This document shows positions 5,870 through 7,652 of a DNA stretch of 7,652 nt, in pieces. Both the position numbers and the translations under genes were made by a program. The notes below the pieces were generated by a model, which was not told where the DNA came from, did not search any database, and worked only from the letters and a program-made list of their open reading frames with translations. The stretch's first letter is position 1. The number at the start of each line of letters is the position of its first letter. Source of the DNA: PBB1 sp040400875 (GTDB lineage Bacteria; Pseudomonadota; Gammaproteobacteria; Burkholderiales; Burkholderiaceae_C); contig JBBAPK010000067.1 in NCBI GenBank assembly GCA_040400875.1, forward strand, positions 1 through 7,652. The letters are read 5' to 3'.

Positions 5870-6144
5870 GCGGCGAGTCGGGCGTCACCGGAATCCTCGC
5901 CGCCGCCGACCACATTGAGGCCCGCATCGTTGAGGCCGAGAAAACCCGGGCTGCACTTGAACAAATCCGGCAACTCCACGCCCCCACGTTGATGCCCATC
6001 GACGGCGGCCTGCTCAAACTGTGCGATCACTGCTGCTTCGACGACGCCGGGCAGCAGACCGACGACTGCGCCAACAGCCACGAACACACGGTGGACGGCC
6101 CAGCCTGCCACACCGCCGAAATCATCGCCAGGAGCGGACTGTGA
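5866..6144 (+). CDS. small protein with helix plus Cys/His cluster (92 aa)
   Basis: This 92-residue protein begins at an ATG overlapping the resolvase stop (ATGA). Residues 10-38 form a likely long amphipathic helix, with 'IEARIVEAEKTRAALEQIRQL' hydrophobics at regular spacing, possibly a coiled coil. The second half is Cys/His-rich: C53-x2-C56-C57, C68, H72, H74, C81, H82. This could make one or two zinc sites. A helix followed by a zinc module would suit a dimeric nucleic-acid-binding or adaptor protein, but no specific family is recognised. Its stop overlaps the next GTG (GTGA). Confidence 0.72.
   Translation: MSGESGVTGILAAADHIEARIVEAEKTRAALEQIRQLHAPTLMPIDGGLLKLCDHCCFDDAGQQTDDCANSHEHTVDGPACHTAEIIARSGL
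6130..6134 (+). promoter_or_regulatory. Shine-Dalgarno (AGGAG) deciding a GTG start
   Basis: AGGAG lies six bases before the GTG at 6141. It supports this GTG, which lies inside a longer open frame running from 6021, as the true start of the zinc-knuckle/helix-turn-helix gene. Confidence 0.65.
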
Positions 6145-6956
6145 GAGCGCCGTGCAGTAAGGGCTGCGGGCGGGAAGCTACCCGGCGCGGCTACTGCCAC
6201 ACCCACTACGAAACCCGGCGCATCCGAGACACCGCCTACGGACGGTGGGAAACCCTATTTGTTGACGCCGAACCAGCCCGACAGCACGTCAAGACCTTGC
6301 GGGCATCCGGCACCGGCTCACGCCGTATCGCTGAACTGTCCGGGGTGTCCCGTTCGGTCATTCAGGCGTTGATCAACGGCCGCAAGATTCGCGGCAACCA
6401 GCCGTCGCAGACCATCTCTGCGGCCAACGCCCGCGCCCTCCTAGCCGTTGCCCCGGCCCCAGCCGACGGGGCGTACATCGACATCACCGGCACCACCCGC
6501 CGGCTACAGGCTCTCGTCTCCATTGGATACACCCAAACCGACCTGGCCGCCCGCCTCGGGGTCACACCGGGCAACGCCACCGCACTTTTTCACGGCCGCG
6601 GCAAGGTCATGGTCGCCACCGCGAAACGCGTAGCCGAACTGTTCGCCGAACTGGCCATGACACCCGGGTCGTCGCAACGCGCACGCAACCACGCCGCTAA
6701 ACGTGGCTGGGCCGCACCCCTGGCGTGGGACGACGACACCATCGACGACCCCGACACCAAACCCGACCTCGGAGACCGCAGAGCCGTCCGATGGGATGAG
6801 CGATACCTCGAGCTGCGCGACCTCGGATTCACCGACGCCGCCATCGCAGACCGGTGGGGCATCCAGCTCCATTCACTGATCCGCCAGCTCGACCGGCACG
6901 GCATCCCACAATCTGCGGAACTGAAATTGCTGATGCGGGAACGGATGTGCGGCTGA
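6141..6956 (+). CDS. zinc-knuckle and multi-helix-turn-helix DNA-binding protein
   Basis: This 271-residue protein is probably a DNA-binding regulator. The N-terminus has a zinc-knuckle-like C5-x3-C9-x9-C19-x2-H22 followed by basic residues. Next comes a helix-turn-helix-like segment at 48-83 ('SRRIAELSGVSRSVIQALI'), then a second at about 120-152 (L135-A-A-R-L-G-V). Then comes a signature block 'MTPGSS..AR..A...GW..PLAWDDD' (173-199), and a third helix-turn-helix-like segment at about 219-256 ('FTDAAIADRWGIQLHSLIR'). This signature block is a recurrent, unnamed feature of actinobacterial and actinophage helix-turn-helix proteins. The GTG start is fixed by the GTGA overlap, AGGAG at 6130-6134 and the immediately following zinc motif. 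Its second half is clearly paralogous to the gene at 7084-7584. Target unknown; no operator is visible in the window. Confidence 0.85.
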   Translation: MRAPCSKGCGREATRRGYCHTHYETRRIRDTAYGRWETLFVDAEPARQHVKTLRASGTGSRRIAELSGVSRSVIQALINGRKIRGNQPSQTISAANARALLAVAPAPADGAYIDITGTTRRLQALVSIGYTQTDLAARLGVTPGNATALFHGRGKVMVATAKRVAELFAELAMTPGSSQRARNHAAKRGWAAPLAWDDDTIDDPDTKPDLGDRRAVRWDERYLELRDLGFTDAAIADRWGIQLHSLIRQLDRHGIPQSAELKLLMRERMCG

Positions 6957-7084
6957 TGGCCGAATGCGAGTGCGGCCATCCGCCTGCCAAGCATTACGAC
7001 GCCACCGGCCCCTGCGAACACTTCACCGACCCAACTTATTGCTCGTGCCCATTTTTTGTTATCTGGCAAGGAGACGACGACTGA
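6956..7084 (+). CDS. 42-residue Cys/His-rich putative zinc peptide
   Basis: The ATG at 6956 overlaps the previous TGA by one base (TGATG), and its own TGA overlaps the next ATG in the same way. The peptide has the pattern C4-x-C6-G-H8 ... H13 ... C20-x-H22 ... C29-x-C31-P-F. This resembles a recurring short actinobacterial/actinophage module ('C.CGH....H......C.......C.CP.F') that probably folds around one or two metal ions. The chosen start puts the first Cys pair at the N-terminus; the frame is open upstream from 6854 but would then overlap the previous gene by about 100 bases. A longer acidic tail (GDDD) ends it. It lies between two paralogous helix-turn-helix genes. Function unknown. Confidence 0.75.
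   Translation: MAECECGHPPAKHYDATGPCEHFTDPTYCSCPFFVIWQGDDD
7068..7073 (+). promoter_or_regulatory. Shine-Dalgarno (AAGGAG) for the second helix-turn-helix gene
   Basis: AAGGAG lies ten bases before the ATG at 7084 and inside the 42-residue gene. With the TGATG overlap it decides the start of a gene whose frame is open further upstream, from 6964. Confidence 0.6.
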
Positions 7085-7584
7085 TGTCTGACCGTCACTG
7101 CGGCACCGTCCGCCGCCTGCAAGCCCTCACCGCGATCGGCTGGGACACCGAACACCTCGCCACTGAACTCGGCTGGACCGTCACCCAACTCCACCGGGCC
7201 CTCGACGGCCACCCACCCCCACACACCCGGCACCCAGTCACCCAGCTCTACAACGAACTGTCCATGACCCCCGGACCCTCCACCACCGCCCGCCAACACG
7301 CCCACACCAACGGCTGGCCACCACCCCTCGCCTGGGACGACGACGACCTCGATCAACCCACCGCCACACCCGCCCCTAATTGGCGACGCCAAACCCGCCA
7401 ACCCTTCAAAGACCGCTACCAAGAATGGCGATGGCTCGGCTACACCGATTTGGAAATCACCCACCGCTTCAACGTCCGCCCCGACACCCTTGCCACCATG
7501 CTCCACCGGGCCGGCCTACCCGTCAGCCCCGAACTATCCGAAGCATCCCACCAACACAAAAACCGCCACCGGGCCTACGCATGA
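7084..7584 (+). CDS. short helix-turn-helix paralogue (166 aa)
   Basis: This 166-residue protein repeats the second half of the 6141-6956 protein. It has 'RRLQAL..IG' at 10-19, a helix-turn-helix-like segment to about residue 42, and the signature block 'MTPGPS..AR..A...GW..PLAWDDD' at 61-87. A second helix-turn-helix-like segment lies at about 110-146 ('YTDLEITHRFNVRPDTLATML'). By eye about 14 of 33 residues match over the first segment and 24 of 41 over the signature block. It lacks the zinc knuckle and the first helix-turn-helix of its larger relative, and has a His/Pro-rich turn (43-51) where that one has a basic loop. Its coding strand is markedly C-rich and G-poor compared with the enzyme genes. 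The C-terminal tail is basic with His and Lys. Probably a DNA-binding regulator or partner of its paralogue. Confidence 0.82.
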   Translation: MSDRHCGTVRRLQALTAIGWDTEHLATELGWTVTQLHRALDGHPPPHTRHPVTQLYNELSMTPGPSTTARQHAHTNGWPPPLAWDDDDLDQPTATPAPNWRRQTRQPFKDRYQEWRWLGYTDLEITHRFNVRPDTLATMLHRAGLPVSPELSEASHQHKNRHRAYA

Positions 7585-7652
7585 AACGCACAAATCGTAG
7601 TGCCGCCGACAGCACACCGCAGGACACAGACCCGTGGAAACACTTCCAAGCC
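7581..7652 (+). CDS. unidentified gene, 5' end only
   Basis: An ATG at 7581 overlaps the preceding TGA (ATGA), and the frame stays open for 24 codons to the window edge. The visible N-terminus is basic then Ser/Asp/Thr-rich and polar ('MKRTNRSAADSTPQDTDPW'), likely disordered. Too little is visible to assign a family. The call rests on the coupling pattern shared by all upstream genes. Confidence 0.5.
   Translation, partial: MKRTNRSAADSTPQDTDPWKHFQA

Noticed and set aside
5269..6111. 280-codon open frame on the - strand
   Set aside because: It lies opposite the end of the methyltransferase, the whole RusA-like gene and most of the following gene, all of which have clear motifs or coupled starts. 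Long antisense frames are expected in GC-rich DNA, and the product shows no recognisable domain.
7049..7062. T-run (six T at 7052-7057) as a possible terminator
   Set aside because: It encodes Phe-Phe-Val inside the 42-residue gene, has no clear GC-rich hairpin immediately upstream, and lies in the middle of a coupled gene series.

Overview
The window looks like the recombination and early/replication region of an actinobacteriophage or an integrated prophage. The most plausible host is a Mycobacterium or a close relative. The grounds are GC-rich DNA (two 60-base stretches I counted, 5221-5280 and 7201-7260, are about 65% and 67% GC), GTG as well as ATG starts, and many tiny genes packed on one strand. 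A DUF732-like gene (a family typical of mycobacteria), an exonuclease/RecT/RusA set, and a helix-turn-helix family common in actinobacteria and their phages point the same way. Nothing here shows whether the phage is lytic or temperate, and no structural, integrase or repressor gene is visible.

Layout: seventeen genes, all on the + strand, two of them cut by the window ends. (1) Bases 1-1161 hold the end of a DUF732-like gene and six very small genes: three Cys/His-rich peptides, two putative single-pass membrane peptides of 37 and 25 residues, and an acidic helical 42-residue peptide. (2) Bases 1158-3100 hold a YqaJ/lambda-exonuclease-type nuclease followed by a RecT-type annealing protein, a classical phage homologous-recombination pair. 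(3) Bases 3097-5444 hold an SNF2-like superfamily 2 helicase/translocase that overlaps a beta-order DNA methyltransferase by 16 bases. (4) Bases 5441-5869 hold a RusA-type Holliday junction resolvase. (5) Bases 5866-7584 hold a Cys/His-rich small protein, a zinc-knuckle plus multi-helix-turn-helix protein, a 42-residue Cys/His-rich peptide, and a second, shorter paralogue of the helix-turn-helix protein. (6) A last gene starts at 7581 and runs off the window.

Every one of the 16 gene junctions overlaps: twelve by 4 bases (ATGA or GTGA), three by 1 base (TAATG or TGATG), and one by 16 bases. There is no intergenic base anywhere, and I see no promoter, terminator, RNA gene, CRISPR array or mobile element. 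The whole window is therefore probably part of one polycistronic, translationally coupled transcript. Functionally, the exonuclease would resect double-stranded ends, the RecT protein would anneal the single strands, and RusA would cleave the resulting junctions. The helicase/methyltransferase pair could remodel and mark phage DNA. The small zinc-type and helix-turn-helix proteins are candidate regulators or host-takeover factors. I do not see a demonstrably new defence or anti-defence system. The most unusual signals are the tandem helix-turn-helix paralogues flanking a Cys-rich peptide, the concentration of small Cys/His-rich peptides, the helicase-methyltransferase pair, and the gapless coupling.
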